From NCBI GenBank assembly GCA_937958875.1, contig CALGMJ010000152.1, forward strand, positions 1 to 42,432: a stretch of DNA of 42,432 nt, in the 5' to 3' direction. Under the pieces are notes generated by a model that searched no databases, was not told the origin of the DNA, and worked only from the letters and a program-made list of their open reading frames with translations. Origin of the DNA: an uncultured Verrucomicrobiales bacterium. Its GTDB lineage: Bacteria > Verrucomicrobiota > Verrucomicrobiia > Verrucomicrobiales > Akkermansiaceae. Numbering within the stretch: the first letter of the stretch is position 1; every line of letters starts with the position of its first letter. Positions 34,714-42,272 of this stretch are shown here, one piece after another. A program made the translations under genes and the position numbers.

Positions 34714-35304
34714 ATGCAAACTAGAAACGCGAATCCCCAGATCGTCGTGACCGTGCGTCACGAAGAAATTACGGAATCACTCCGCGAATATGCGGAAAAA
34801 AAAGTGCAAGGGATCAATCTTGATTACCCTCGTATTATCGAAGCAAAAGTTATTTTGGACGTTGAAGGCGGCCTTCGCCACAAAGCCGAAATAGTCCTCT
34901 TCTGCGCGAACCATATTGTCATCGACGCCTCCTCGACTACTGAGGATATGTATAAGAGCATCGACTTCACCATTGATAAAATCTGCCGCCGGATGCGAAA
35001 GCACAAAACTCGCCTCCTCAAGCGCCACCGCCCAAAACCAGAGGATACCATTAAGCATCTCGATGAGAGCAGCTATCGGGCAGACTTCCTCGATAATCTT
35101 CCTGAAGAAGTGACCGAGGATGCTGAGCCATTCTTCGTACATAAGGAAGCATTTAGACTGCGGCGCCTCTTTAAAGAGGAAGCGATCACTGATCTTGATC
35201 TTACGGAACGCCCCTTTGTCGTCTTCCAGAACGCGCGCAGAAATGTCGTCTCCATCGTCTGGCGTAAGCCGGACGGCGAGTATGGCATGGTCGATGTTGA
35301 CTGA
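34714..35304 (+). CDS. hpf: long-form ribosome hibernation promoting factor
   Basis: A 196-residue protein. The N-terminal domain (about 1-105) binds the small ribosomal subunit and shows the family pattern ITESLREYAEKKV followed by a basic stretch KICRRMRKHKTRLLKRH. An acidic linker leads to the C-terminal dimerisation domain (about 138-196) with VVFQNARRNVVSIVWRKPDGEYGMVD, the hallmark of long HPF that makes 100S dimers in resting cells. A strong intrinsic terminator 40 bases on shows it ends a transcript. Confidence 0.95.
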   Translation: MQTRNANPQIVVTVRHEEITESLREYAEKKVQGINLDYPRIIEAKVILDVEGGLRHKAEIVLFCANHIVIDASSTTEDMYKSIDFTIDKICRRMRKHKTRLLKRHRPKPEDTIKHLDESSYRADFLDNLPEEVTEDAEPFFVHKEAFRLRRLFKEEAITDLDLTERPFVVFQNARRNVVSIVWRKPDGEYGMVDVD

Positions 35305-35344
35305 AGCTGATTCCTTATGTTAAATCGTTGCTTTAAGCACCGAT

Positions 35345-35379
35345 GCTCCGCATCTCCCCACAGGATGCGGAGCTTTTTT
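35345..35379 (+). terminator. intrinsic terminator after hpf
   Basis: A 10-bp perfect stem (GCTCCGCATC / GATGCGGAGC) with a 9-base loop and a TTTTTT tail. Confidence 0.95.
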
Positions 35380-35435
35380 GTACCAGATGAATTCAACAGT
35401 TTTCATGTGAACAGAAATTTAGATACTCAGCTGCG

Positions 35436-36206
35436 ATGATTCATCCGAGCGCGATTATTTCACCCGAAGCCTCTCTTCACCCGAGCGTCGAGGTGGGGCC
35501 TTTCAGTATTATCGAGGATGGAGTCACGATGGGTGCGGGCTGCAAAGTCGATGCTCAGGCGAAAGTCTGTCGAGGTGTTACCATGGGCGAGAATAACAGC
35601 ATCGGATACGGTGCCGTCATCGGTGGTGATCCTCAGGATCTAACCTTCGATCCTAAGACTGATTCAGGAGTAAGCATCGGGAATGGAAATACTTTTCGTG
35701 AATACGTCTCAATCCACCGCAGCACGGTTCCACAGGGACAAACCGTGGTAGGTGATGAAAACTTCATGATGGCTACGACTCACCTCGCCCATGATGTCAT
35801 CATGGGAGATCACAATGTTCTCGCAAACAACGCCATGGTCGCCGGACATGTTCAAATGGGGAGCCATATCTTCATGGGGGGAGGCGCAGGTTATCATCAA
35901 TTCATCTACGTGGGTGATTATTCGATCATCCAAGGTAACGGCGGTGCTACCAAAGATGTCCCCCCTTACTGCATCGTCCACGGAATCAACCAGCTTTCTG
36001 GGTTAAACATCGTCGGCCTCCGGCGAGCAAAATTCGGTCCAGAACTCAGAAAGGAAATTAAAGCAGCATACCGCACCCTTTTCCAAGGACGGGAAAGCCG
36101 AGCAGCATCGCTGGCTATCATTGCGCGCCAGAAGTGGAGTGATGAAGCAATGAAGCTTATTGATGCGGTGAGACTTCCTTCTAAAAAAGGAATCCTCAGC
36201 AGATAA
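35436..36206 (+). CDS. lpxA: UDP-N-acetylglucosamine acyltransferase
   Basis: A 256-residue cytoplasmic acyltransferase for the first step of lipid A synthesis. The left-handed beta helix is visible as many hexapeptide-like repeats from residues 1-190, for example IHPSAIISPEASLHPSVEVG and later MATTHLAHDVIMGDHNVLAN with the catalytic His in THLAHD. The stretch GLNIVGLRRAKF near 190 and the C-terminal helical domain match LpxA rather than LpxD. It is alone in its operon: no lpxD, fabZ or lpxB is adjacent. It supports a Gram-negative outer membrane. Confidence 0.95.
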   Translation: MIHPSAIISPEASLHPSVEVGPFSIIEDGVTMGAGCKVDAQAKVCRGVTMGENNSIGYGAVIGGDPQDLTFDPKTDSGVSIGNGNTFREYVSIHRSTVPQGQTVVGDENFMMATTHLAHDVIMGDHNVLANNAMVAGHVQMGSHIFMGGGAGYHQFIYVGDYSIIQGNGGATKDVPPYCIVHGINQLSGLNIVGLRRAKFGPELRKEIKAAYRTLFQGRESRAASLAIIARQKWSDEAMKLIDAVRLPSKKGILSR

Positions 36207-36222
36207 GAAGAAAGCTCAGCGG

Positions 36223-36981
36223 CTATGATTTTGAATCATTTTGGACGAAGCGGGTCGCGCGCCCTCCTCCAGTCGCGAGCTCGCTCAGTTGCTCAGGATT
36301 TCGCCCGTTGGCAATGAGCACTTGGATCCCGCTTCGAGTGGCGTAATCAACCGCTTTCAACTTTGACCCCATGCCACCGATGGAAAATTTTCCAGATTCG
36401 TCCCGGGCAAGGTGGTAAACATCCTCAATCTTTTCTACTTTCTCAATGAGTGATGAATCATGATTCAATAGCCCATCAACAGTGGTAAAGAGAATCAATT
36501 GATCCACCTTTAGAAGATCAGCGACTTTCGCTGACAGCATGTCATTATCTCCAACTCGGAGCTCATCAACGGCCACCGAGTCATTCTCATTGATAATAGG
36601 GATGATCCGGCCATCTGCGAGAAGACGCTTCGCAGTAGCAAAGACTCGGGCAGAGTTATTTTCAAAATCAGGCCCAGTCAGTAAAAGCTGAGCTGCAATG
36701 AGATCGAACTGAGAAAACAAAGTCGCGTAGCGCTGCATCAGGCGGGCCTGCCCTACGGCTGCAGCGGCTTGACGAGAGTCAATATCTTGAGGATACGCTT
36801 CCAAATTCAGAGCTGAAACACCAGCACCCACTGCCCCTGAGGAAACGAGAATACAGGAAAATCCCTTTCCTTGAAGATCTGCGACAGCCGTGACTAATCG
36901 CACGAGCGAAGCACCATCAAGCGTTCCATTTTCCTTTGTCAGCACCCCGGTGCCGACCTTTATGACAATTAACTGTCCCAT
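36223..36981 (-). CDS. proB: glutamate 5-kinase, short form without PUA domain
   Basis: A 252-residue amino acid kinase that makes gamma-glutamyl phosphate, the first step to proline. The start MGQLIVIKVGTGVL is the family phosphate-binding Lys/Gly motif. Further motifs are LVSSGAVGAG (about 47-56), the NENDSVAV segment, and GGMGSKLKAVDYATRSG near 202-218. It ends after the kinase domain, lacking the C-terminal PUA domain of E. coli ProB (367 residues). It lies 15 bases after argS, in the same direction. No proA is adjacent. Confidence 0.94.
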   Translation of the reverse strand: MGQLIVIKVGTGVLTKENGTLDGASLVRLVTAVADLQGKGFSCILVSSGAVGAGVSALNLEAYPQDIDSRQAAAAVGQARLMQRYATLFSQFDLIAAQLLLTGPDFENNSARVFATAKRLLADGRIIPIINENDSVAVDELRVGDNDMLSAKVADLLKVDQLILFTTVDGLLNHDSSLIEKVEKIEDVYHLARDESGKFSIGGMGSKLKAVDYATRSGIQVLIANGRNPEQLSELATGGGRATRFVQNDSKS

Positions 36982-36996
36982 CGTGCGAGAGATCCT

Positions 36997-38757
36997 CTAC
37001 ATCCGCTCAGGCACGTCAATGCCGAGCAAACTCAGTCCATCTTTCAGCACCCTTGAGGTGAGATCACAAAGAACGAGACGCGTTTCACGCTGAGTCCCTT
37101 CTGATTTCAAAACCGGGCAAGCCTCGAAGAACGAATGGAAGGCGCGCGCAAGCTCCAATAGGTAGGTGCAGAGTAAATTCGGGCGGAAGTCATCAAGAAC
37201 GACACGAACTGAATCACCGTAGCGAGCCAGCATTCTTGCAATGTGGATCTCCGCAGCTTCTGTGAGTTCGATGTTTTCAGAGGACAGGCCATCAATTTCG
37301 CTCTGCTCAAGTTTTCTGAAAATCGAGCGAGCTCGCACATAGCTGTAAAAAAGATAAGGCGCAGTATCTCCTTCGAGAGCGACCATTTTATCGAGATCAA
37401 ACACGTAATCCGACATGCGGTGGTGCGCTAGCTCGGTGAATTTGACGGAATTTACCCCGATTAACTCGGCGAGAGAATCCTTCTCCTCTTCCGTCTCAAG
37501 GTGAGATTTCTCAGCGACAACAGCTCGAGCAGCCTTAACGGCATCATCGAGAACATCCGCCAGTTGAGGTAAATCTCCGGCACGGGTTTTTAACGGTTTC
37601 CCGTCTTTTCCTAAAATCGTACCAAAGGCAATGTGGACGAGATTAATCTGATCATAGCCCAGGCGGGTCGAAATATCGAAAAGTTGCTCAAAGTGACTTC
37701 CCTGACGAAAATCGACAATATACCACACTTGGTCGGCTTTCCACTCATTGAGACGGTGCTCAACTGTCGCGATATCTGTTGTCGCGTAGTTGAAGGCCCC
37801 ATCCTGCTTCCGCACAATCATGGGTTGGTCCTGCCACTCGCCATCGCGGTTGATTTTAAAAGGATCTTTCTTCGGCGGTTTTTCTTCGCCAGAGAAGAGA
37901 CACAATGCCCCATCGGACTCTCGTGCATAACCCTCTTTCTCTAGGCGCTCCACGAGAGGGGCCAGCTGATCATTATAAGCACTCTCACCAAGCCAGTGAT
38001 CAAAGCTCACTCCTAAGCGGTCATAAATTTGATTGAGCCCTTTTTTCGAAAGTTCTACGCAGCGTTCCCAGATTGCCTTATTCTCTGCATCCCCTTGTTG
38101 GAGAGCGACGAGTTCCTGGCGGCAGGCTTCTTTGATCGCCTCATCTTCCTTGGAGGCGTCGCTCGCGGAACGATAAAGACGTAAAAGCTCTTGGAGAGGA
38201 GCTGTTTCCAGCGCTGCTTCATCAACTCCCTGTTTCCAGGCCCAAGTTACCATCCCGAATTGGGTGCCCCAGTCTCCGATATGGTTATCCTTGATCACCT
38301 GATGCCCTAGGCGGCTAGCAATACGGCCAAGGCACTCGCCAATAATGGTCGAGCGGATATGGCCAATGTGCATCGGCTTAGCGACATTTGGAGCAGAAAA
38401 GTCGACGACAATGGTCTGACTTTCTGTCACTTGAGGCACACTCAGAAGCGCGTCCTGAGCCTGTAGATGAACATGCTTTGCCCACGCCTCAGGGGTGATT
38501 TTAAAATTAATAAAGCCTGGGCCAGCGATCGAGGTCTCTGCCAAGTCAGAATCGAGGAGATCTACGATCTGCTGAGCAAGTTCACGAGGATTCTTCTTAG
38601 CTGGCTTAGCTAGCATCATCGCAGCGTTACTCTGATAATCACCAAACTGAAGATCTGCAGCCGCGCTGATCTGGATGCGAGCAGGATCCGGGATTGTTAC
38701 CCCAGTTTTTTCAAGAGCAGCGAGGAGATTTTGGCGAAGTTGAATCGGGATATTCAT
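36997..38757 (-). CDS. argS: arginyl-tRNA synthetase
   Basis: A class I synthetase of 586 residues from ATG at 38757; a GTG three bases earlier also fits. The N-terminal additional domain is followed by FSAPNVAKPMHIGHIRSTIIG, carrying the HIGH motif, and by NHIGDWGTQFG. The KTRAGD stretch stands in place of KMSKS, common in bacterial ArgRS. The C-terminal DALR-type anticodon domain ends the protein (about 465-586). It follows the PTS EIIA gene almost without gap and precedes proB, probably in one transcript. It charges tRNA-Arg, including the CCG tRNA also encoded in this window. Confidence 0.96.
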   Translation of the reverse strand: MNIPIQLRQNLLAALEKTGVTIPDPARIQISAAADLQFGDYQSNAAMMLAKPAKKNPRELAQQIVDLLDSDLAETSIAGPGFINFKITPEAWAKHVHLQAQDALLSVPQVTESQTIVVDFSAPNVAKPMHIGHIRSTIIGECLGRIASRLGHQVIKDNHIGDWGTQFGMVTWAWKQGVDEAALETAPLQELLRLYRSASDASKEDEAIKEACRQELVALQQGDAENKAIWERCVELSKKGLNQIYDRLGVSFDHWLGESAYNDQLAPLVERLEKEGYARESDGALCLFSGEEKPPKKDPFKINRDGEWQDQPMIVRKQDGAFNYATTDIATVEHRLNEWKADQVWYIVDFRQGSHFEQLFDISTRLGYDQINLVHIAFGTILGKDGKPLKTRAGDLPQLADVLDDAVKAARAVVAEKSHLETEEEKDSLAELIGVNSVKFTELAHHRMSDYVFDLDKMVALEGDTAPYLFYSYVRARSIFRKLEQSEIDGLSSENIELTEAAEIHIARMLARYGDSVRVVLDDFRPNLLCTYLLELARAFHSFFEACPVLKSEGTQRETRLVLCDLTSRVLKDGLSLLGIDVPERM

Positions 38758-38760
38758 CAC

Positions 38761-39219
38761 TTAGGCAGCAGTAAGAATTTGGACGACTTCCTCCGCAGTG
38801 TCTGCTGAAAGAAGCTGCTCACGACGAGCGCACTGACTGAAGACTTTAGCGAGCTCTGAAAGTGTCTGGAGGTGTTGTGACGCTTGCTCCTCAGGAACAA
38901 GAAGCAGGCAAATACAGTGCGCTGGCGAATTGTCAGGAGATTGAAAATCGATTCCCTCAACAGAACGACCAAATACGGCCATTACTTCTGGAAGCCCTTG
39001 GATGCGGGCATGAGGAATCGCCACTCCAGAGCCAACACCAGTCCCAATCTGGGTCTCGCGCTCCATGACAAGCTGAGTGAGATACTCACGATCTTCAGGG
39101 GCAATACGATTAAGATCAATGAGGTGGCCAATCATTTCCGAAATCACCGCTTCGGTTTCAATCGCTTGTAATTGGGGGATAACACACTCTGGCGAGACCA
39201 AGTTTTCGAGGATGGGCAT
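38761..39219 (-). CDS. PTS EIIA-type (PtsN/fructose-like) phosphocarrier protein
   Basis: A 152-residue EIIA domain. The phosphorylated His lies in GSGVAIPHARI (about 63-73), the typical PtsN/EIIA-Fru motif. The C-terminal part has the LLVPEEQASQHLQTLSELAKVF pattern of this family, given here in pieces: LLVPEE, then HLQTLSELAKVF. No EIIB, EIIC or HPr gene is adjacent, so a regulatory role (nitrogen or potassium-type PTS) is more likely than sugar uptake. It is the first gene of a group with argS and proB. Confidence 0.9.
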   Translation of the reverse strand: MPILENLVSPECVIPQLQAIETEAVISEMIGHLIDLNRIAPEDREYLTQLVMERETQIGTGVGSGVAIPHARIQGLPEVMAVFGRSVEGIDFQSPDNSPAHCICLLLVPEEQASQHLQTLSELAKVFSQCARREQLLSADTAEEVVQILTAA

Positions 39220-39368
39220 GTGAGATGATGATGAGTTCCGCCAGTCAGCGGACCACTCTGCTAAGGGGTGCCAGAGGAAGATTCAAGAGCAATCCCATTA
39301 ACCTAAGTTTAAGAAATTCATTCCTCGTAGAAAATAATCGTTGAAAAAATAAAAATTCAGCATCGGAA

Positions 39369-39402
39369 ATAAAAAAGCTCTGTGGTTTGCACCACAGAGC
39401 TT
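39369..39402 (-). terminator. intrinsic terminator after the YlbF-family gene
   Basis: A perfect 12-bp stem (AAGCTCTGTGGT / ACCACAGAGCTT) with a TTGC loop. On the minus strand it is followed by a T-run (the A-run at 39371-39376 on plus). Confidence 0.92.
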
Positions 39403-39467
39403 CCGAAACTCTTTTTTGAGATTTTTTTAGTGAATCGCTCCGACCGGAGCGTCTTGGCTTAACAGCC

Positions 39468-39902
39468 TCATCCACCGCCGCCGCCTTCAGCACCGCCGCC
39501 GCCACAGCAGCCACCGCCATTGGCTTGCGCGAAATCCTCTGCGGTAGGCACCCGGCCGAGCTCTAAAGTCATTCCCACATGCTGACTCACAGTGCGTTGA
39601 AGAGTCTCCAGCGCCTGTTGTGCCTGCATGAACTCGGAAGCTACGGAATTTGCCATCAGAGCTTCGCGTGCGACTTCAAATTCATGAACTTCAGCGTCAG
39701 CAAGCTGAAGGCCAGCCTGCTGCTTTTGATTCAATTCTTGTCCTTTTTCATGAACAGATTGATAGGAAAGGCGCGCTTCGTCGTTATTTAAGAATGTCTC
39801 GATCTTGGCGAGAAGCTCTTGGTAATCGGAATCCTGCGTGATGGTCTCACACAGTTCCCGCGTCTTGGACATTACTGCGGAGTCATCTTCAAGTAACTGC
39901 AT
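39468..39902 (-). CDS. YlbF/YmcA-family protein with Gly/Cys-rich tail
   Basis: About 144 residues from ATG at 39902; the frame is open to a GTG at 39935. A helical YlbF/YmcA-like domain spans most of it, with two long helices separated by a KGQELNQKQQAGLQLAD stretch. The last 17 residues are almost all glycine with two adjacent cysteines (GGGCCGGGG). In Bacillus, YlbF, YmcA and YaaT form a complex with iron-sulfur clusters that affects RNA maturation and biofilm control; a Cys-bearing tail here would fit metal binding. It is divergent from a repeat-protein gene. Confidence 0.8.
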   Translation of the reverse strand: MQLLEDDSAVMSKTRELCETITQDSDYQELLAKIETFLNNDEARLSYQSVHEKGQELNQKQQAGLQLADAEVHEFEVAREALMANSVASEFMQAQQALETLQRTVSQHVGMTLELGRVPTAEDFAQANGGGCCGGGGAEGGGGG

Positions 39903-39972
39903 GCCGCCTACGTATCCCCGCTCCACGCGCTCCACAATGGCGAATTCCTAAAAAACTGCTAAACTTCCAGCT

Positions 39973-41223
39973 ATGAACAAGAAGATCCCTCTTTTAACGG
40001 CCGGGTGGCTCGCCACAACGGCTGCCGCCTTCTACCTTGGCCAATCAAAGTCTCAAGGAGGAGCTGATTCAGTCTCCTCGACCGCGAACCCTATCTCCTC
40101 TAGCCGAGTCACTACGAGATCTACGAATGCGAATCACGAAGAGGCTTCCTCGCGCTCATCTTTGAAAAATAGCACTCCACGAAGCTCTAGGGCGCAAATC
40201 GATGAAATCGGAGATCTGATGAATATCAGCGATCCCATCGCCCGAACTCGTGCGTTTTTAGAGTTGGTTCAAAATCTTTCACCGAGTGAATTCGAAGACG
40301 CCGTGGTTCAATTCCGAAGTTTAGGAATGACCCGCCAGCGCATGGGTGAGTATGCCATGCTGCTTAGTGCATGGGCGAAAGTAGACCCCCTGGCCGCGCT
40401 AAAATACGGACAAGAAAATACAGAGACCAATTTTGCTCGCCAGACGATTCTAGCGACATGGGCTCAAGATTCCCCGGCAGCAGCCATTGCCTGGGCACGC
40501 GAAAATTTCGAAGGTGGAGCTGAGCAGTCAAACCCTTGGTTGGTGGGAATTATTCGTGGAATTGCAAATACAGATTTAACCCAAGCGACCGACCTCCTCA
40601 CCGAACTCCCCTACTCTCGTGGCCGGGGAATTGCATTAGGCTCAATCATCGCAGCCTTGGATCAGCAGGGGCCGGAAGTCAGTAAGAACTGGGTTGCTTC
40701 ACTAGATGATGCTCGCCTGCAAGCCGGAGCTGCAGCCCGTATCGCAGAACGCCTTGGAGAATCTGATCCCATCGCCGCTCTGGATTGGGCTTCATCTCTC
40801 GGAGATAATGCTCTTCAACGCGCTGCTCCCGAAGTTATCGAAAGCTGGGCGAGAGAGGATAAAGACGCCGCTCTTTCATGGCTCGATCAGCAGGATGACC
40901 AAATTCGCTCTTCTGCGGCCCCTGAGATGGTCCGCAACCTCAGTATTGATGAAGCTCAGTCTTTTCTGGACGATCATGCTGGGAAACCTGATTATGACCG
41001 CGCTATTCAGACTTTAGCCCGCCGAGCCATGGCTGAAACACCAGAACTAGGTGCCGACTGGATTATGCGGATGTCGAATGACCGTCAACGCACCCGCACC
41101 TTCCACCGTGTCCTAGGAGATTGGATGAGGCGGGATCGCGATGGCCTGATTGAGTATGTAAATAATAACCCCGTTCCCGAAAGCATCAGCGGCCGCCTTA
41201 ACAGGGAATTTTCCGGTGGTTAA
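39973..41223 (+). CDS. exported repeat protein of unknown function
   Basis: A 416-residue protein with an N-terminal hydrophobic segment (about 7-22), probably a signal or anchor. After a Ser/Thr-rich linker (about 30-75) come several degenerate helical repeats marked by W-A-x-x-DP-x-AAL-x-W: WAKVDPLAALKYG, WAQDSPAAAIAWA, GESDPIAALDWA, WAREDKDAALSWL. Such repeats probably form an alpha-solenoid scaffold. No known enzyme domain is seen. It is followed 16 bases later by msrA, so the two are probably co-transcribed. Confidence 0.75.
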   Translation: MNKKIPLLTAGWLATTAAAFYLGQSKSQGGADSVSSTANPISSSRVTTRSTNANHEEASSRSSLKNSTPRSSRAQIDEIGDLMNISDPIARTRAFLELVQNLSPSEFEDAVVQFRSLGMTRQRMGEYAMLLSAWAKVDPLAALKYGQENTETNFARQTILATWAQDSPAAAIAWARENFEGGAEQSNPWLVGIIRGIANTDLTQATDLLTELPYSRGRGIALGSIIAALDQQGPEVSKNWVASLDDARLQAGAAARIAERLGESDPIAALDWASSLGDNALQRAAPEVIESWAREDKDAALSWLDQQDDQIRSSAAPEMVRNLSIDEAQSFLDDHAGKPDYDRAIQTLARRAMAETPELGADWIMRMSNDRQRTRTFHRVLGDWMRRDRDGLIEYVNNNPVPESISGRLNREFSGG

Positions 41224-41239
41224 ATGCTCCTAACAATCT

Positions 41240-41860
41240 ATGAAACTACTAACGCTTCTTAGCTTTATTGCTCTCACCTTGCTAGCCTGCCAAGCAGAGC
41301 CTAAAGAGGGAAAATTTAAGGATGACGAAAAACCAATGCCTGACGTAAAAACTGAAACAATTACCCTCGGCGCCGGGTGTTACTGGTGTGTCGAAGCTGT
41401 CTTCCAGCAGCTCGATGGCGTCATTTCTAGCAAATCAGGATTCATGGGTGGGCACGTAAAAAATCCAACCTACGAGGAAGTTACCTCCAAAACCACCGGA
41501 CACGTCGAAGTCATTCAGCTCGTTTACGATCCTGCCAAAATCTCCACGAAGACCATCTTAAAGTGGTTCTGGAAGTCTCATGACCCCACTGATGGTGGTG
41601 GCCAAGGTGCAGATCGCGGACCACAATACCGCACTGCTATCTTCTACCACTCTGATGAGCAGAAAAAAGATGCGGAACAGTCTAAAAAAATCGCACAGGA
41701 AGCTTTCGATAAGCCAATTGCGACTACCATCGAAGCTGCTGAGGAATTCTACCTCGCCCCTGAAGATCACCAAGATTACTACTTCCGTATGAAAAATCGT
41801 AATCCATACTGCCGAGCAGTGATCACCCCTAAACTCGATAAGCTGAACCTCGAGAAATAA
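41240..41860 (+). CDS. msrA: lipoprotein-type peptide-methionine (S)-S-oxide reductase
   Basis: A 206-residue MsrA. The N terminus is a lipoprotein signal: a hydrophobic stretch with lipobox LLAC, lipidated Cys at 17. The catalytic GCYWCVEAVF (Cys47; usual GCFWC) is followed by the family segments GFMGG, GHVEVIQLVYDP and the later YRTAIFY. The enzyme repairs methionine S-sulfoxide. The signal places it in the periplasm, outside the usual cytoplasmic thioredoxin supply, so a separate electron donor is needed. No msrB is adjacent. Confidence 0.93.
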   Translation: MKLLTLLSFIALTLLACQAEPKEGKFKDDEKPMPDVKTETITLGAGCYWCVEAVFQQLDGVISSKSGFMGGHVKNPTYEEVTSKTTGHVEVIQLVYDPAKISTKTILKWFWKSHDPTDGGGQGADRGPQYRTAIFYHSDEQKKDAEQSKKIAQEAFDKPIATTIEAAEEFYLAPEDHQDYYFRMKNRNPYCRAVITPKLDKLNLEK

Positions 41861-41908
41861 ATTTGATCCTACTCCCTGCGTAAGCTGAGTTTAATAAGAC
41901 TTATTCAT

Positions 41909-41941
41909 AATGGTCATCGCGCGAAAGCGTTGATGGCCATT
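41909..41941 (+). terminator. GNRA-tetraloop hairpin, possible msrA terminator
   Basis: AATGGTCATCG pairs with the TGATGGCCATT side, with one bulged T and G-U pairs, and a CGC-GAAA-GCG tip. It lies 49 bases after msrA. The following TTACGTTT is only a weak T-tail, so termination is plausible but not certain. Confidence 0.5.
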
Positions 41942-41952
41942 TACGTTTAAGC

Positions 41953-42050
41953 TCGTCCGAACCAGATCAAGACCGGAAAGCAAGGTCTCCCTACACAAGG
42001 GAGGAATTCAGAGCACAGGCAGCCCGGATACCTGAGGTATTAGAGGACGA
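41953..42050 (+). ncRNA. candidate structured RNA of unknown type
   Basis: The ends TCGTCC (41953-41958) and GGACGA (42045-42050) can close a multi-stem fold. Inside lie AGACC/GGTCT with a GGAAAGCAA loop (41970-41988), CCCT/AGGG (41989-42001) and ATACC/GGTAT (42028-42040). It matches no RNA family I can name. It could be a small RNA, a riboswitch-like element for the lipoprotein gene, or chance structure. Confidence 0.35.
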
Positions 42051-42133
42051 AAACCACTGATTACCCTGATTTTACTGATTTGCTTAGGTTCCGCAATATA
42101 GGCATCAGTGAAATCAGGGTAATCAGTGGTTTT
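42050..42133. repeat. 30-bp near-perfect inverted repeat
   Basis: The 30 bases from 42050-42079 are the reverse complement of 42104-42133 with one mismatch, separated by a 24-base spacer. The arms consist of repeated 9-base units of the form NNCTGATTN. The right arm ends in T residues and the left begins with A residues, so it could terminate transcription in both directions. It resembles dispersed palindromic elements. Confidence 0.85.
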
Positions 42134-42272
42134 TAAAACGATCTTTCAGGCAACTGCTCTCACTTTTAGCAAGATCTTAGTCTGGGATTGCTCCATTGTG
42201 TAGGGCCCCCTGAAAGCGGAAGCTGGAAATTGATTTTGATAAGCTCTCTAAAAGCCGCTAACTCATTGAGTT

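Larger units (their letters stand above)
41861..42272. other. structured intergenic region, gene-free
   Basis: No coding region is apparent. The region contains, in order, a GAAA-tetraloop hairpin (41909-41941), a segment with several compatible helices closed by TCGTCC/GGACGA (41953-42050) and a 30-bp inverted repeat (42050-42133). The final 139 bases before the small lipoprotein gene show nothing I recognise and presumably carry its promoter. Confidence 0.6.

Noticed and set aside
36225-36242. ATGATT/AATCAT hairpin followed by T residues between lpxA and proB
   Set aside because: Only a weak 6-bp AT-rich stem overlapping the proB stop; not convincing as a terminator.
41960-41985. Resemblance to the SRP RNA core (ACCAGRTCARGWCCGGAARG)
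   Set aside because: The tetraloop stem and the following AGCAGCC half of the conserved internal loop are missing; the local fold instead is AGACC/GGTCT.
42020-42050. Possible hammerhead ribozyme or cyclic-di-GMP riboswitch pieces
   Set aside because: CTGAGG lacks the required CUGANGA core and no matching stem II exists; only scattered similarity to GEMM-type motifs without the P2 tetraloop pairing.
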